From the NCBI GenBank assembly GCA_905480545.1, contig CAJQQR010000169.1, positions 1 through 53,534 on the forward strand: 53,534 nt of DNA. The letters run 5' to 3'. Numbering within the stretch: the first letter of the stretch is position 1; the number at the start of each line of letters is the position of its first letter. This DNA is from an uncultured Pirellulaceae bacterium (GTDB taxonomy: Bacteria > Planctomycetota > Planctomycetia > Pirellulales > Pirellulaceae). Positions 43,955 through 52,632 of the stretch are shown here, in pieces. The translations under genes were made by a program, and so were the position numbers. The notes under the pieces are model-generated. The model searched no databases. It saw nothing but the letters and a program-made list of their open reading frames with translations, and was not told the origin of the DNA.

Positions 43955-45276
43955 TATGCAACTGCTTGGCGAATGCAGGGTTCGCTACCGTTGAGGCTGA
44001 CAACGGCGTGGAAGGTGTTAAATCGTTCGACGATTCAATTGATGTTGTTTTACTCGATCTAGTCATGCCAAAGATGGGAGGAAGTGAGTGTCTCTCGCGA
44101 ATTCAAAAGCATCACCCACATGTTCCATCGATCGTTGTGTCAGCAAAACAATCGGCAAAAGATGCCGCGGAGATGTTTCGATGTGGAGTTTTCCATTACC
44201 TCACCAAGCCATTTTCAGCAGATGAATTGATCCGTAGCATTCAAGATGCGATTTCTTTTTCAAAAAAACCGAAACCGAAGTTGAATTCTATTAGGCGTCG
44301 ACCGAAAACCCAATTGGCGATCAAGTCGGAGCGAAGCGAGATTTTGGAGCGACAGATTTCCAAAGTTGCCCAATGCGATGCTTCCGTATTGCTCACCGGA
44401 GAGACCGGAACCGGAAAATCTGTCATCGCTCGGCGAATCCACGAAATGAGTGAACGATCAAGTGAACCGTTCGTTGCAATCAACTGCTCGGCGATTCCAA
44501 ATGACCTGTTCGAGTCTGAGCTTTTTGGGCACGCAAAGGGGGCATTTACGGGTGCCAATTCTGAAAAGGAAGGCAAGATTTCTTTTGCCGACGGAGGAAC
44601 GTTGTTTCTGGATGAGCTTGGAGATTTGCCTGAAAGCGTTCAACCCAAACTGCTGACATTTCTTCAGGATCGAGTTTATTACCCGGTTGGCAGTAACAAG
44701 GAAAGATTTGCAGACGTCAGGATTATCTCTGCGACGCACCAAGACCTGAGAGGCCTTATTGAGGAAAAAAAATTCCGTTCCGATTTCTACTATCGAATTG
44801 GTGTCCTTGAGATTCTCATACCGCCCCTTCGAGAGCGGCGAGAAGACATCGTCGACCTCGCTAATTCGATGTTGGAAAAAATGGGAGCGAAATACGATAG
44901 AAAAAATCTGGAGTTTGATGACGATGCCACGGTCAAAATTCTGGGTCACTGCTGGCCGGGCAACATTAGAGAACTTGAAAACACAATTGAAAGGGCAACG
45001 ATATTCAGTGAGTCTAACCATATTCTTGGACAGGATATCGAATTTCAAGAACAGGAGGTTGCAAACGCTGATTCCGACGCGTTTGATGCTTTACTTACTC
45101 ATTTCTTTTCATCTGGAAACACGATGGAGGATTTGGAAAAAATCTGCATTAAGATCGCCATTCAATTCTCTGGAAACAAAACGAATGCTGCCAAATTGCT
45201 GGGTGTTAGTGAACGGACTATTTTCAATAAAATAAGTAAATGGAATAGCATCGATGAAATCAAAAATCCAAGATAA
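43906..45276 (+). CDS. Sigma-54-dependent response regulator (NtrC family)
   Basis: The receiver domain (residues 1-120) has acidic Asp8/Asp9, phospho-acceptor Asp51 (VVLLDLVMP) and Lys101. The AAA+ domain has Walker A GETGTGKS (165-172) and the sigma-54-contacting GAFTGA loop (212-217). A Fis-type helix-turn-helix closes the protein (KTNAAKLLGVSERTIFNKI). The product should activate sigma-54 promoters when phosphorylated. It overlaps the Hpt gene by 23 bases and faces a hybrid histidine kinase, the likely phosphate source. Its targets are not evident in the window. Confidence 0.95.
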   Translation: MSKILVIDDEPFSRELICNCLANAGFATVEADNGVEGVKSFDDSIDVVLLDLVMPKMGGSECLSRIQKHHPHVPSIVVSAKQSAKDAAEMFRCGVFHYLTKPFSADELIRSIQDAISFSKKPKPKLNSIRRRPKTQLAIKSERSEILERQISKVAQCDASVLLTGETGTGKSVIARRIHEMSERSSEPFVAINCSAIPNDLFESELFGHAKGAFTGANSEKEGKISFADGGTLFLDELGDLPESVQPKLLTFLQDRVYYPVGSNKERFADVRIISATHQDLRGLIEEKKFRSDFYYRIGVLEILIPPLRERREDIVDLANSMLEKMGAKYDRKNLEFDDDATVKILGHCWPGNIRELENTIERATIFSESNHILGQDIEFQEQEVANADSDAFDALLTHFFSSGNTMEDLEKICIKIAIQFSGNKTNAAKLLGVSERTIFNKISKWNSIDEIKNPR

Positions 45277-45640
45277 CCAAATTTGCCATTTCAACTTGGA
45301 CCAACTTGCTTCCAACGCTGCTAACGATGGTGCCAAATTGAAATCCTTGTTGGAGACGATGGCAATGTCGAATTTCGCATCGATCGAACGCGCGATCCAG
45401 GCGGTGAATTCGAGGGACGTCGAAAAGCTTCGGGATTCAATTCATCGATTGAAGGGTTGCGTTGCGCTTGCTGGAGCAGAAAAACTGGCGGCGCTGTGTG
45501 ATACTCTGAACCAATCCCTCGCCAACGACTTGAGTTGGAACGAGGTCTCTGACCAAATTCACCATATTAAGAATGTTACCCATGACGCGACAGAACATTT
45601 GGCCAACGAATTTAAGCAGCGATTCAGTACGGAAGGCTGA
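45254..45640 (+). CDS. Histidine phosphotransfer (Hpt) protein
   Basis: The 128-aa helical protein has the Hpt motif HRLKG with phospho-acceptor His64, in the pattern SIHRLKGCVALAGAEKLAALCDTL. It overlaps the end of the response regulator gene by 23 bases, so the two are co-translated. It is a natural intermediate between the receiver domain of the hybrid kinase (Asp609) and Asp51 of the regulator. The pairing is inferred from adjacency. Confidence 0.92.
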   Translation: MKSKIQDNQICHFNLDQLASNAANDGAKLKSLLETMAMSNFASIERAIQAVNSRDVEKLRDSIHRLKGCVALAGAEKLAALCDTLNQSLANDLSWNEVSDQIHHIKNVTHDATEHLANEFKQRFSTEG

Positions 45641-45807
45641 TCGGCTGAATAGAAATTATCTTTCAATGATTTTTCGTTGCACGTCGAAAGCATCGGCGAA
45701 AAAATCATGAAAAGATCAAGCGTGATTCAAGAAGCGATATTTTCAATTAAGCTGCGGTATCAACGTATGTCGTGAATGAACTTTTTAAATTCTTTTCGAC
45801 GATGGGT

Positions 45808-47862
45808 CTACAAATTGCTCGGTGATCGCGATTTAGAATGCAGCATTCGAACGATTTCTTCAATTTGTTTTATCGTACAAGGTTTAGCTAGAAAGTAATC
45901 CATTCCGGCCTTGATACAGTCAACCCGATCATCGATCGTTGTGTTGGCCGTGAGCCCAACAATTGGAATGTTTGATTTGAGCATATTTCTTACTCTTCTC
46001 GTCGCTTCTAACCCATCCAATTCAGGCATGCGAACATCCATTAGGATTCCATCGAATTGGTCGCCGCATTCTTCCAAAATGGCAATTACTTCGTTTCCAT
46101 TTTCAGCCACCCGAAAATCGACAGCCAACTGAGCAAGCGCATTCTCAAAATAGAGTCGATTGAAAGGATCGTCTTCGGCGATCAATAGCGAGATCCTGTG
46201 ATTGTGTTCCGTCCACTGAAACTCTTCAGATCGAAGACCGGAGTCTTTCATGCGATCTCCAATTTGCAACGGGATTTGAACAAAAACGTCGGTTCCAACG
46301 TCTAGTTCACTCTGGATTCGGATTTCGCCATGCATCAATTCCACAAGTTGTTTTGTGATTGTCAGTCCCAAACCGGTCCCCCCTGAACTTGGTCTGAATG
46401 GGCTGCCTACCTGCTCAAACTCACTAAACACAATCTCTTGAAGTTCGGCTGGAATACCAGTTCCAGTGTCACTTACGCGAAACAAAAAGTTTGATGTTGT
46501 GTCATTAACCTGATGTGAATCGACTGATATTTTGACGCTACCCTGTTGCGTAAACTTCACGGCATTGCTGATCAGGTTGATCAGTATTTGTCGGATTCTC
46601 GCTGGATCGCCAATGCACCTCGACACAGCATTATCTTGCATGCTGAGTGTAAGACTTACGCCCTTTTCATTTGCTTGATTACCAAACGTATTAACACACT
46701 CGTCCACCAAAGATCGGATTTCAAATTCATTTTTTTCGATTTTTAACCGGTTGGCTTCAATTTTTGAAAAATCCAACAGGTCACTGGTAAGCTCAATTAA
46801 CGAATGTGATGAAATTTTCATCGCGTTAAAGAATTCTTTTTGTTCTTTGGAGAACTCGGCGGCCTCGAGTAGATCCATGAATCCAACGATCGCATTGATA
46901 GGAGTGCGGAGTTCATGGCTAATGTTTGCGACAAACTTTCTTTTTGCGAGGTTGGAAGCGACTGCTTTTTCCCGTGCGTCATGCAGGTTTAGCTCCATTA
47001 GTTTCCTCGAAGTGATATCGAGTAACGTCACGCGGTAGCTGGGATCTTCAGAATCTGAAGAGGCGACGCAAGATGCAATAAACCAACGTTCCGTCTCGAA
47101 GGCGGAAAATTCTCTAGTGATTTGCAACTCAACACTGTTTTGTGAATTTTGAAAAAAATCCTGATGGTTGCGATGTTCGCCAGTTAAACGAAATAACTCA
47201 AAAAAACTCTTTTCGGTAACGTCATTGGTAAACAAACTGGCAGCAGTGCCATTAAGTTCATTGACTTTGAAGGTCGATGAAACGTCGATCAGTCCCATTC
47301 CAATCGCCTCGATGATCAGCCTGTACTGCGTTTCTTTTTCATAAAGCGTTTTCTGTGTTCGCCGTAGTTCTGTCGCATCGGTGGCAACAAATATCAGGCT
47401 TGTTGTGTTTTGATTGGAATCCAGGATTGGCGTTAGGCTGAATAGCAACGTCAAAAGTTCTGTCGATTCCGGAATTTCGATTTCGATCTCAAATCTTGAC
47501 GTCTGATCTTGACCCGCATTGGCGATAATGTTCTCCCAACTCCAGTCTTTGTTGGCGACTTTAAATGCGGAACGCAAATTGAGAGACTCACTGTCGTTTG
47601 CAGGAGAATTAAAAAGTCTTTTGCTGACATCGTTGCACCAAGTGACGCAAAGATTTGGTGTTAAAATCGCAACAGCGTTATTGCAGCTGGAAAGCGCGAG
47701 GCCAAATTTTTGGCTTTCACCAAGAGTTTCTGCAACCCGCTGCTCCAAGTTGCTGTTTAGTTCATAAAGCTGCGCGGATTTTTGCTCAAGGAGTTTTTCG
47801 GCGTGTTGCCTGGCCGATCGTTCCCGTTCAATGCCAATTTTCAGGAGTGAGACTTCATCCAT
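45808..47862 (-). CDS. hnoK: Hybrid histidine kinase linked to H-NOX
   Basis: A short coiled-coil start is followed by two PAS-like domains (about 50-170 and 175-285). The HisKA domain has phospho-His316 (NISHELRTPINAIVGF). The HATPase domain has NLISNAVKFT, DTGTGIP and GGTGLGLTI boxes. A receiver domain has phospho-acceptor Asp609 (MDVRMPELDG). There is no membrane segment, so it is cytoplasmic. It starts 7 bases after the H-NOX stop on the same strand. H-NOX proteins characteristically inhibit such kinases when bound to NO. The gene symbol follows known H-NOX systems by analogy. Confidence 0.93.
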   Translation of the reverse strand: MDEVSLLKIGIERERSARQHAEKLLEQKSAQLYELNSNLEQRVAETLGESQKFGLALSSCNNAVAILTPNLCVTWCNDVSKRLFNSPANDSESLNLRSAFKVANKDWSWENIIANAGQDQTSRFEIEIEIPESTELLTLLFSLTPILDSNQNTTSLIFVATDATELRRTQKTLYEKETQYRLIIEAIGMGLIDVSSTFKVNELNGTAASLFTNDVTEKSFFELFRLTGEHRNHQDFFQNSQNSVELQITREFSAFETERWFIASCVASSDSEDPSYRVTLLDITSRKLMELNLHDAREKAVASNLAKRKFVANISHELRTPINAIVGFMDLLEAAEFSKEQKEFFNAMKISSHSLIELTSDLLDFSKIEANRLKIEKNEFEIRSLVDECVNTFGNQANEKGVSLTLSMQDNAVSRCIGDPARIRQILINLISNAVKFTQQGSVKISVDSHQVNDTTSNFLFRVSDTGTGIPAELQEIVFSEFEQVGSPFRPSSGGTGLGLTITKQLVELMHGEIRIQSELDVGTDVFVQIPLQIGDRMKDSGLRSEEFQWTEHNHRISLLIAEDDPFNRLYFENALAQLAVDFRVAENGNEVIAILEECGDQFDGILMDVRMPELDGLEATRRVRNMLKSNIPIVGLTANTTIDDRVDCIKAGMDYFLAKPCTIKQIEEIVRMLHSKSRSPSNL

Positions 47863-47869
47863 AGCTGTT

Positions 47870-48409
47870 CTAAGCTTGGGTTTTAATTAGCTGAAACTCG
47901 ACACTGTTTTGATCGTTATCATCCGTTTTGACCTCTAGAGCAACAGGTTCATTAAAGTGCTCGATTGCAGCAAGAATCAGCCCTTTGGCGAAAAGTCCGA
48001 GCCCGCGACTTGATCGATACTTGAGCCGTAAAAAATCACCCTCCAATTTGGAGGAAAAACTTGGAAGCTCTGCATCTGGGTACAACTTTCGCACCTCGGG
48101 ATGAATGTAGTCGTCGATGTTCTGGAGAAATTGGAACAGATCCACGCCTTCGAAAAATCTCGGATACGTTTTGCTAAAGTAAGAAAAAAGATGAGACGAA
48201 AAACGGTTTAACATTTCCTCAAATGTGATCGATAGTCTATCAGAGAATTCCCCGAGAATGGCAAAGAATTCTCCGTAATTGTATTGCCCAACCGCCGTAT
48301 ATGCACCCTTGGACTGCAGTTCCAAAGAATTCAGTACTTCCTCGACATCCGATTGACCAATCTGCTGTGACACCATGTCAAGCAGCTCGGTGAAAATCAC
48401 GCCCTTCAT
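47870..48409 (-). CDS. hnoX: H-NOX heme nitric oxide sensor
   Basis: H-NOX proteins bind heme b and sense NO (some bind O2). The protein is 179 aa, the usual size. It starts MKGVIFTELLDMV. The likely proximal heme ligand is His103 (DDYIHPEVRKLYPDAELPSF). The heme-propionate motif Y-x-S-x-R is Tyr131-Arg-Ser133-Ser-Arg135. The position corresponding to the O2-stabilising distal tyrosine (Tyr140 of the Thermoanaerobacter protein) appears to be Phe140, so NO selectivity is expected. That last point is an inference from manual alignment. Confidence 0.92.
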   Translation of the reverse strand: MKGVIFTELLDMVSQQIGQSDVEEVLNSLELQSKGAYTAVGQYNYGEFFAILGEFSDRLSITFEEMLNRFSSHLFSYFSKTYPRFFEGVDLFQFLQNIDDYIHPEVRKLYPDAELPSFSSKLEGDFLRLKYRSSRGLGLFAKGLILAAIEHFNEPVALEVKTDDNDQNSVEFQLIKTQA

Positions 48410-48758
48410 CGATTCATTTCCTCTCTAAAATGACCGGCCTGATCTGCTCCATTTAAACGAAGCAATTGTTGTGAGAAAAGTCACTTTTTCATCAGCCGGA
48501 TGGCCCACCGCTGAAACGCTCTTTTGGGGGACCCGATTGGCCATGATGTTTTTTGGTCTGTTGCCATTTTAACCAGCTCGTTGCTTAATAATTTTCGCTT
48601 GTACATTGTTTAATGGCAAGTCATCCGTTTTGATTTTCGCATTTAGAACGAATGTCTAAGGCATGGCATCCAAAAGCCATGGACGTCAGCCCATGATAGT
48701 AATTGAGCGTGTGGTTCGGCTGCAGTAACGGGGTGCTGTTTTCGCCTACAAAAAAAAG
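48410..48758. promoter_or_regulatory. Upstream region of hnoX with repeat element
   Basis: This region should contain the promoter of the hnoX-hnoK operon near its left end. Its right part carries the dispersed palindrome (48664-48697) and the tail of the GspG-like remnant. I could not identify a reliable -24/-12 or -35/-10 pair. Confidence 0.4.
48664..48697. repeat. Dispersed palindromic repeat, copy B
   Basis: The core CCATGGACGTCAGCCCATG forms a stem around GTCA. The 34-base stretch matches copy A (41139-41172) at 28 of 34 positions, and both lie downstream of a GspG-like remnant in the same orientation. Confidence 0.7.
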
Positions 48759-49212
48759 GTCATTATCATCGCCCGAAATTGCGTTATGGCCATCAATCGA
48801 TACCGTAAAAGGGTGCGATGGATTTTGTTTTTCCGCATGGACTGGTTTTTTATGGATTCGACCACGTGACTTTCGTGATTCCTTGTTTGGCTGAATAGGG
48901 TCCTCGCCTATCTTGGGGCTTCATCGTTTTGAGACGCCGAACAAGATCGCCAATGTTGGTTGGCCGTTTTCCCGTACTTAGATCGAAGGCATTTGTCGCT
49001 AACTCGATTTGCTGCAGTTCCAATCGAACTTGATTCTGAGCGACTTTGTCCTGATCATCCGCGATAATGTTTTTGGATTTCCCTCCAAATTCCACGGCAG
49101 TATCTTCATCGCTTTCTGCAGCCAGTGTAAATGTTTCGGGAGTGGTTTTCTCGTCAAGTAAATAAACAGCAACAGTCGCCGCGCGATCACGTTCTTCTTC
49201 GGGAAGAGCCAC
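48759..49212 (-). pseudogene. Decayed GspG-like gene, copy B
   Basis: The longest frame (48850-49212) reads QQIELATNAFDLSTGKRPTNIGDLVRRL, then GPYSAKQGITKVTWSNP and a stop. This corresponds to the C-terminal half of GspG-like pseudopilins (...TGRYPT..., GPYL, KDPWGNP). Just beyond, in another frame, SHPFTVSIDGHNAISGDDND (48759-48819) matches the next family block and copy A. A frameshift near the stop therefore broke the gene. The N-terminal hydrophobic helix and methylation site are not found. Confidence 0.6.
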
Positions 49213-49579
49213 AAGGGAGGAGACTGCTGATCTGGTCGAATTCCTAAAGTAATGCAGGTCGGTTTTGCATGCTGTGTTGTCAACTGTGGGTATGCTGAAC
49301 TTACTTCGAGTTGTCGAATTCTTATCGGTTATCTTGCCAATTAATTCGCGACCCGTTGATCATAGGTTAGGGGATCTTTAGTCGTTCATGGAATGAATGC
49401 TCTACTTTAAAATTCTACCGTCCGCTTTTTAGACCCGTGCGAGATGGGGACTGAATTTGAACGTTTTTCTGAAGTTGAGACCCACGCGAGCGCGGTTGCG
49501 GGTGTAGTCAAATACGCCAGAACTGAACATTGATGGTATGATTCTTGCGTCTTAAAGTTACCTAAACAAGGAATGATCA
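49213..49579. other. 367-bp spacer before fetB
   Basis: No intact gene. It includes the eroded 5' side of the GspG-like remnant and the fetB upstream region, with AAGGAA as ribosome binding site at about 49567-49572. Confidence 0.4.
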
Positions 49580-50296
49580 ATGGGCTCGGTTGAAGCCATT
49601 TCGTTGTTACGTCTGGCCATTGGGCTGATTCCCGCGGCTTTGGTGCTGATCGTGTTGGCACGCTGGTCACTGGGTATTGTCCAGCCGGCGGTTGCCTTGG
49701 CGCGAATGGTGTTTCAACTGCTGATGATCGGATTCTTACTGGCCTTTATTTTTGAATCGAATCACGGCATCATCGTCCCTATCGTTTGTGCGATCATGAT
49801 CGTGGCTGCGGCGGCAATTGCACTTCGAACCATTCCATCTACCTGGAGCGATTTTGGAGCTGCGGTGCTGGCAATACTGGTCGGAGGAGGCATCCCCTAC
49901 ATCGTTACGACCCAGCTTATTCTGCAGGTTGATCCGTGGTTTGCACCACAGGTTATGGTGCCCCTCGCCGGCATGGTCTTCGCCAATGGGATGAATGCAG
50001 TTAGTTTAGCCGCCGAACGATTTGAATCGGAACGCAAGCAGGGTCTTACCATTGAAGAGTCTCGTGCAACATCGCTGCAGGCCGCGTTGATTCCGATCAC
50101 GAACTCTTTAATGGCTGTCGGTCTTGTCTCCATACCTGGAATGATGACAGGGCAGGTTCTGGCGGGTATATCCCCGTTCATCGCTGCCAGATATCAAATT
50201 ATGGTAATGCTAATGGTTTATGGTTCAGCCGGACTCTCAAGCATCGGATATTTGTTTTGGAAATCTCATGATGCTGGAGTACTCCCCAAAATTTGA
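49580..50296 (+). CDS. fetB: FetB-family ABC transporter permease (UPF0014)
   Basis: The 238-aa protein has about seven hydrophobic segments and the UPF0014 landmarks: SLGIVQPAVALARMVFQLLMIGF near the start, VMVPLAGMVFANGMNAVSLA, and ATSLQAALIPITNSLMAVGLVSIPGMMTGQVLAG near the end. In Escherichia coli FetB works with the ATPase FetA in iron export. AAGGAA before ATG supports the start. No ATPase gene is adjacent on either side, so FetA must be encoded elsewhere or be absent. Confidence 0.88.
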   Translation: MGSVEAISLLRLAIGLIPAALVLIVLARWSLGIVQPAVALARMVFQLLMIGFLLAFIFESNHGIIVPIVCAIMIVAAAAIALRTIPSTWSDFGAAVLAILVGGGIPYIVTTQLILQVDPWFAPQVMVPLAGMVFANGMNAVSLAAERFESERKQGLTIEESRATSLQAALIPITNSLMAVGLVSIPGMMTGQVLAGISPFIAARYQIMVMLMVYGSAGLSSIGYLFWKSHDAGVLPKI

Positions 50297-50906
50297 TCGG
50301 CGCGTTCATGCATTTCCAACAGTGTGAACTGCTCGACTTTCCTGTGCGTTCTTCGTAAAAAATTACATTATCGTCAGGCCAGACTCGTCTGGCCTAAGGA
50401 AGCGAATTCCTTGGAATCCAAGTTGCCCAGAACGCTGCCGGCCAAAATGGATCTCGGTTTTTCTATCAATCCGGCATTCGTCGACAGGCTTTCCCGCAAT
50501 CGTGATTGATTGACCTTCAACTTGTGGGACTAACAAACTGATCTCTGATTGCTCTGAAATAATTCTATGAAGCGATTTTCCAAAGATGGCTAGGCTGCAT
50601 TACGAATAAGTTCGAAAAATCTTGCAATAACCGTGAGCCAGTTTCATTGGGACCACGACGCGACTCGTTTTTCGCCAATCGCACAACTGGCTTTGCTTCC
50701 ACTGCCAACAGCACAGCCGATCAAGCCTGTTGGTGGGAATGGCAGGCCAAAGCCGGGCAAGGTGTGCGGCACGGACGGGAAACAGTGCGTTCTCGCTCGG
50801 TGGGGTAAGAAAACGTTATTGAAATGATCGTTAAATGACTTTGGCACCCTGTTTGCAGATCGATGCCATCTGTTTTGTAAATCAACAAAGTACTCATAGG
50901 AAAGCG
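50297..50906. other. 610-bp region with no recognised gene
   Basis: It contains a perfect 8-bp hairpin (AGGCCAGA at 50376-50383 and TCTGGCCT at 50388-50395, 4-base loop), but no T-run follows on the plus strand. A 64-codon frame at 50633-50827 is not protein-like and is not called. Confidence 0.45.
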
Positions 50907-51389
50907 ATGGTATTTTCAGGGGTAGCGCTAACCTCAGAACAACTCCTTAAAGTTGTCGAGGTTGCGAGCAAGGATTCTATTCTCAAAACACTGAATGAAT
51001 TTTTGGCCACATCAAAGCTTGGCGAGGGTGAAGTGTTTTACGCGGCCAAATCACTGACGTTTGATTCGACGGTAGATGAGGTGCGGGATTGTTTGAACCG
51101 ATTCGCGGAAACGGAGTCGAATGGAGTGGGCGGTTACAAGCTGCGCCACCTTAAAAACGAACAGCTAAAGCGGCTCTGGGTTTGCATCCTCGAAAAACTA
51201 GGCGATTGGGATAGTGATTATCTTGCGACTGCCTCGGTTCGAACATTCGAGACTCCCAAATCCAATGCTGGAAGCCCAATTTCAATTGAAAAAGCCTGTC
51301 TTTGCTTCGATGAGGACAGTTGCATAGATAAAACCCGAAATTCAATTGGGCAGGCGATTGAAGTGCTCATTGGGCAAGGGTTTGGATAA
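50907..51389 (+). CDS. Hypothetical protein, 160 aa
   Basis: ATG 50907 follows AGGAAAG, so I prefer it to a start 24 codons earlier. The sequence looks like a compact soluble protein: MVFSGVALTSEQLLKVVEVASKD at the start, then charged helices and a C-terminal IEVLIGQGFG. Two Cys occur in CLCFDEDSC near the end. No family is recognised. It lies in a region of decayed mobile DNA and may itself be accessory. Confidence 0.6.
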   Translation: MVFSGVALTSEQLLKVVEVASKDSILKTLNEFLATSKLGEGEVFYAAKSLTFDSTVDEVRDCLNRFAETESNGVGGYKLRHLKNEQLKRLWVCILEKLGDWDSDYLATASVRTFETPKSNAGSPISIEKACLCFDEDSCIDKTRNSIGQAIEVLIGQGFG

Positions 51390-51736
51390 GCTGACGTGGG
51401 AAGATTCAGCGATTTAATTGAACCACTTTCCCGTTGCCGCGATGCTGTTTGCCAAGTGTCCTGCTGTTTGCTAGGCGTGCGGCGACGGGTTTTTTTACGC
51501 TAACATTACACGGCCACACGACTGTCCATCCCTGATTCAGTTGCTTTATTCTCTGTAAGGGCAAATCGTTTCAGTGCATCGGCTTGCGATGAAAAGAGTT
51601 TGCGATTATTCAGAATTGGACTTGCAGTGACAACGTAGCGCCTTCTATCGAGACGCTCAGTCAATCACCAACGCTAGGGGCCACTGGATCAGGCTTTCAA
51701 ACGATGTGTTTTCTGCTGTTGAGGAGCCTATCTCTC
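51390..51736. other. 347-bp stretch, nothing recognised
   Basis: I see no gene, hairpin terminator or attachment-site-like repeat in this stretch, which leads into the excisionase/integrase remnant. Confidence 0.4.
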
Positions 51737-52177
51737 ATGTCGGATTCTCAAATTGCCCCAGCATCTAAATAACTGCTTCCTAAATAGCAAGTCGCTGAGC
51801 GATACCAATGCTCGACTCGCACCGTCGATCGACTTCGAAAAGATGCCGGATTTCCAGAACTGGAGAGTGCATTAAATGGCGTGTGGGAACGTCCGGAGAC
51901 TGAGGGTAAAACGTTTGTCATCAATCGCTGTCGTTGCTCAAACGCGAATCTGAGAACGCCGTTCAACCGGATTGTGAGAAATGCCGACTTCGAACCTTGG
52001 CAGAAACCCTTTCAAAACATGCGTTCAACTGGAGGAAGCGAGTTGGTCAATGAATATCCGATTCATGGCGTTTGCGGTTGGATCGGGAACTCTTCAAAGG
52101 TTGCAAAGATGCATGGTCTCCAAACCATCGACGAGCATTTTGGCAAATCGTTGAATCAGTCTGCGAAGGTGACGTGA
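51737..52177 (+). pseudogene. Fused remnant: excisionase-like HTH joined to a tyrosine recombinase C-terminus
   Basis: From ATG 51737 one frame reads MSDSQIAPASK, TAA (51770-51772), LLPK, TAG (51785-51787), QVAERYQCSTRTVDRLRKDAGFPEL. This is the helix-turn-helix of an AlpA/excisionase-type protein. The same frame runs on into SNANLRTPFNRIVRNADFEPW, then FQNMRST and VCGWIGNSSKVAKMHGLQTIDEHF, the C-terminal part of a planctomycete tyrosine recombinase. The nucleophilic Tyr of the usual HY motif is replaced (HG). Two stops and the lost Tyr show it is dead. A deletion between an xis-like and an int gene explains the fusion (inference). Confidence 0.7.
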
Positions 52178-52632
52178 AATGCGCTGCAGTCTATGTCAGA
52201 CAAGGGGGGCAATGAAGTGACAAGCAAAACAGAAAACCCCGTAAAACAGAAAACCCCGTAAAACACGGACAAAGTGTGACAGTGGATGACGCTAAGGGTC
52301 ATAAGAATAGGCCAGGCAGGACTCGAAAGAACTGAGTTTTGCCAGTGTTTTTAGCACTTTTGACGGGATGCAACGCACAATCCAACGCATCGGTCGCAAT
52401 GCGGTGAACTATTTTTAAGTAAGTTTTGGCGGTTAGCCGACAAACTTCGGTTTATGTGCTAGCCAAGTGAGTCTTCCGTGTTCAATATTTGCTTTTGGCA
52501 CTGGCACGAACGCCAGAGACACTGATTTTCTTTTCAGCGTCGTGGCTAATTGTCAACCTCGCCGTCCTTGCTTAACAGATTTTCATTTTATTCTATTTTT
52601 ATTTTTTCTGTTTTTACGTGAAGGTTAAAAGA
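52178..52632. other. 455-bp gap before the right-edge gene
   Basis: It contains the 17-bp tandem repeat at 52229-52262 and an AT-rich run before the next start. No gene or terminator is convincing. Confidence 0.45.
52229..52262. repeat. 17-bp tandem repeat
   Basis: ACAGAAAACCCCGTAAA occurs at 52229-52245 and 52246-52262, followed by a third partial start (ACACGG). It sits just beyond the integrase remnant. No function is assigned. Confidence 0.8.

Noticed and set aside
50376-50395. Perfect hairpin as a terminator for fetB
   Set aside because: There is no T-run after the stem on the plus strand, and it lies 80 bases beyond the stop, so it is not supported as a terminator.
50633-50827. 64-codon GTG-start frame
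   Set aside because: Pro/Lys-rich, without homology-like features or a convincing ribosome binding site.
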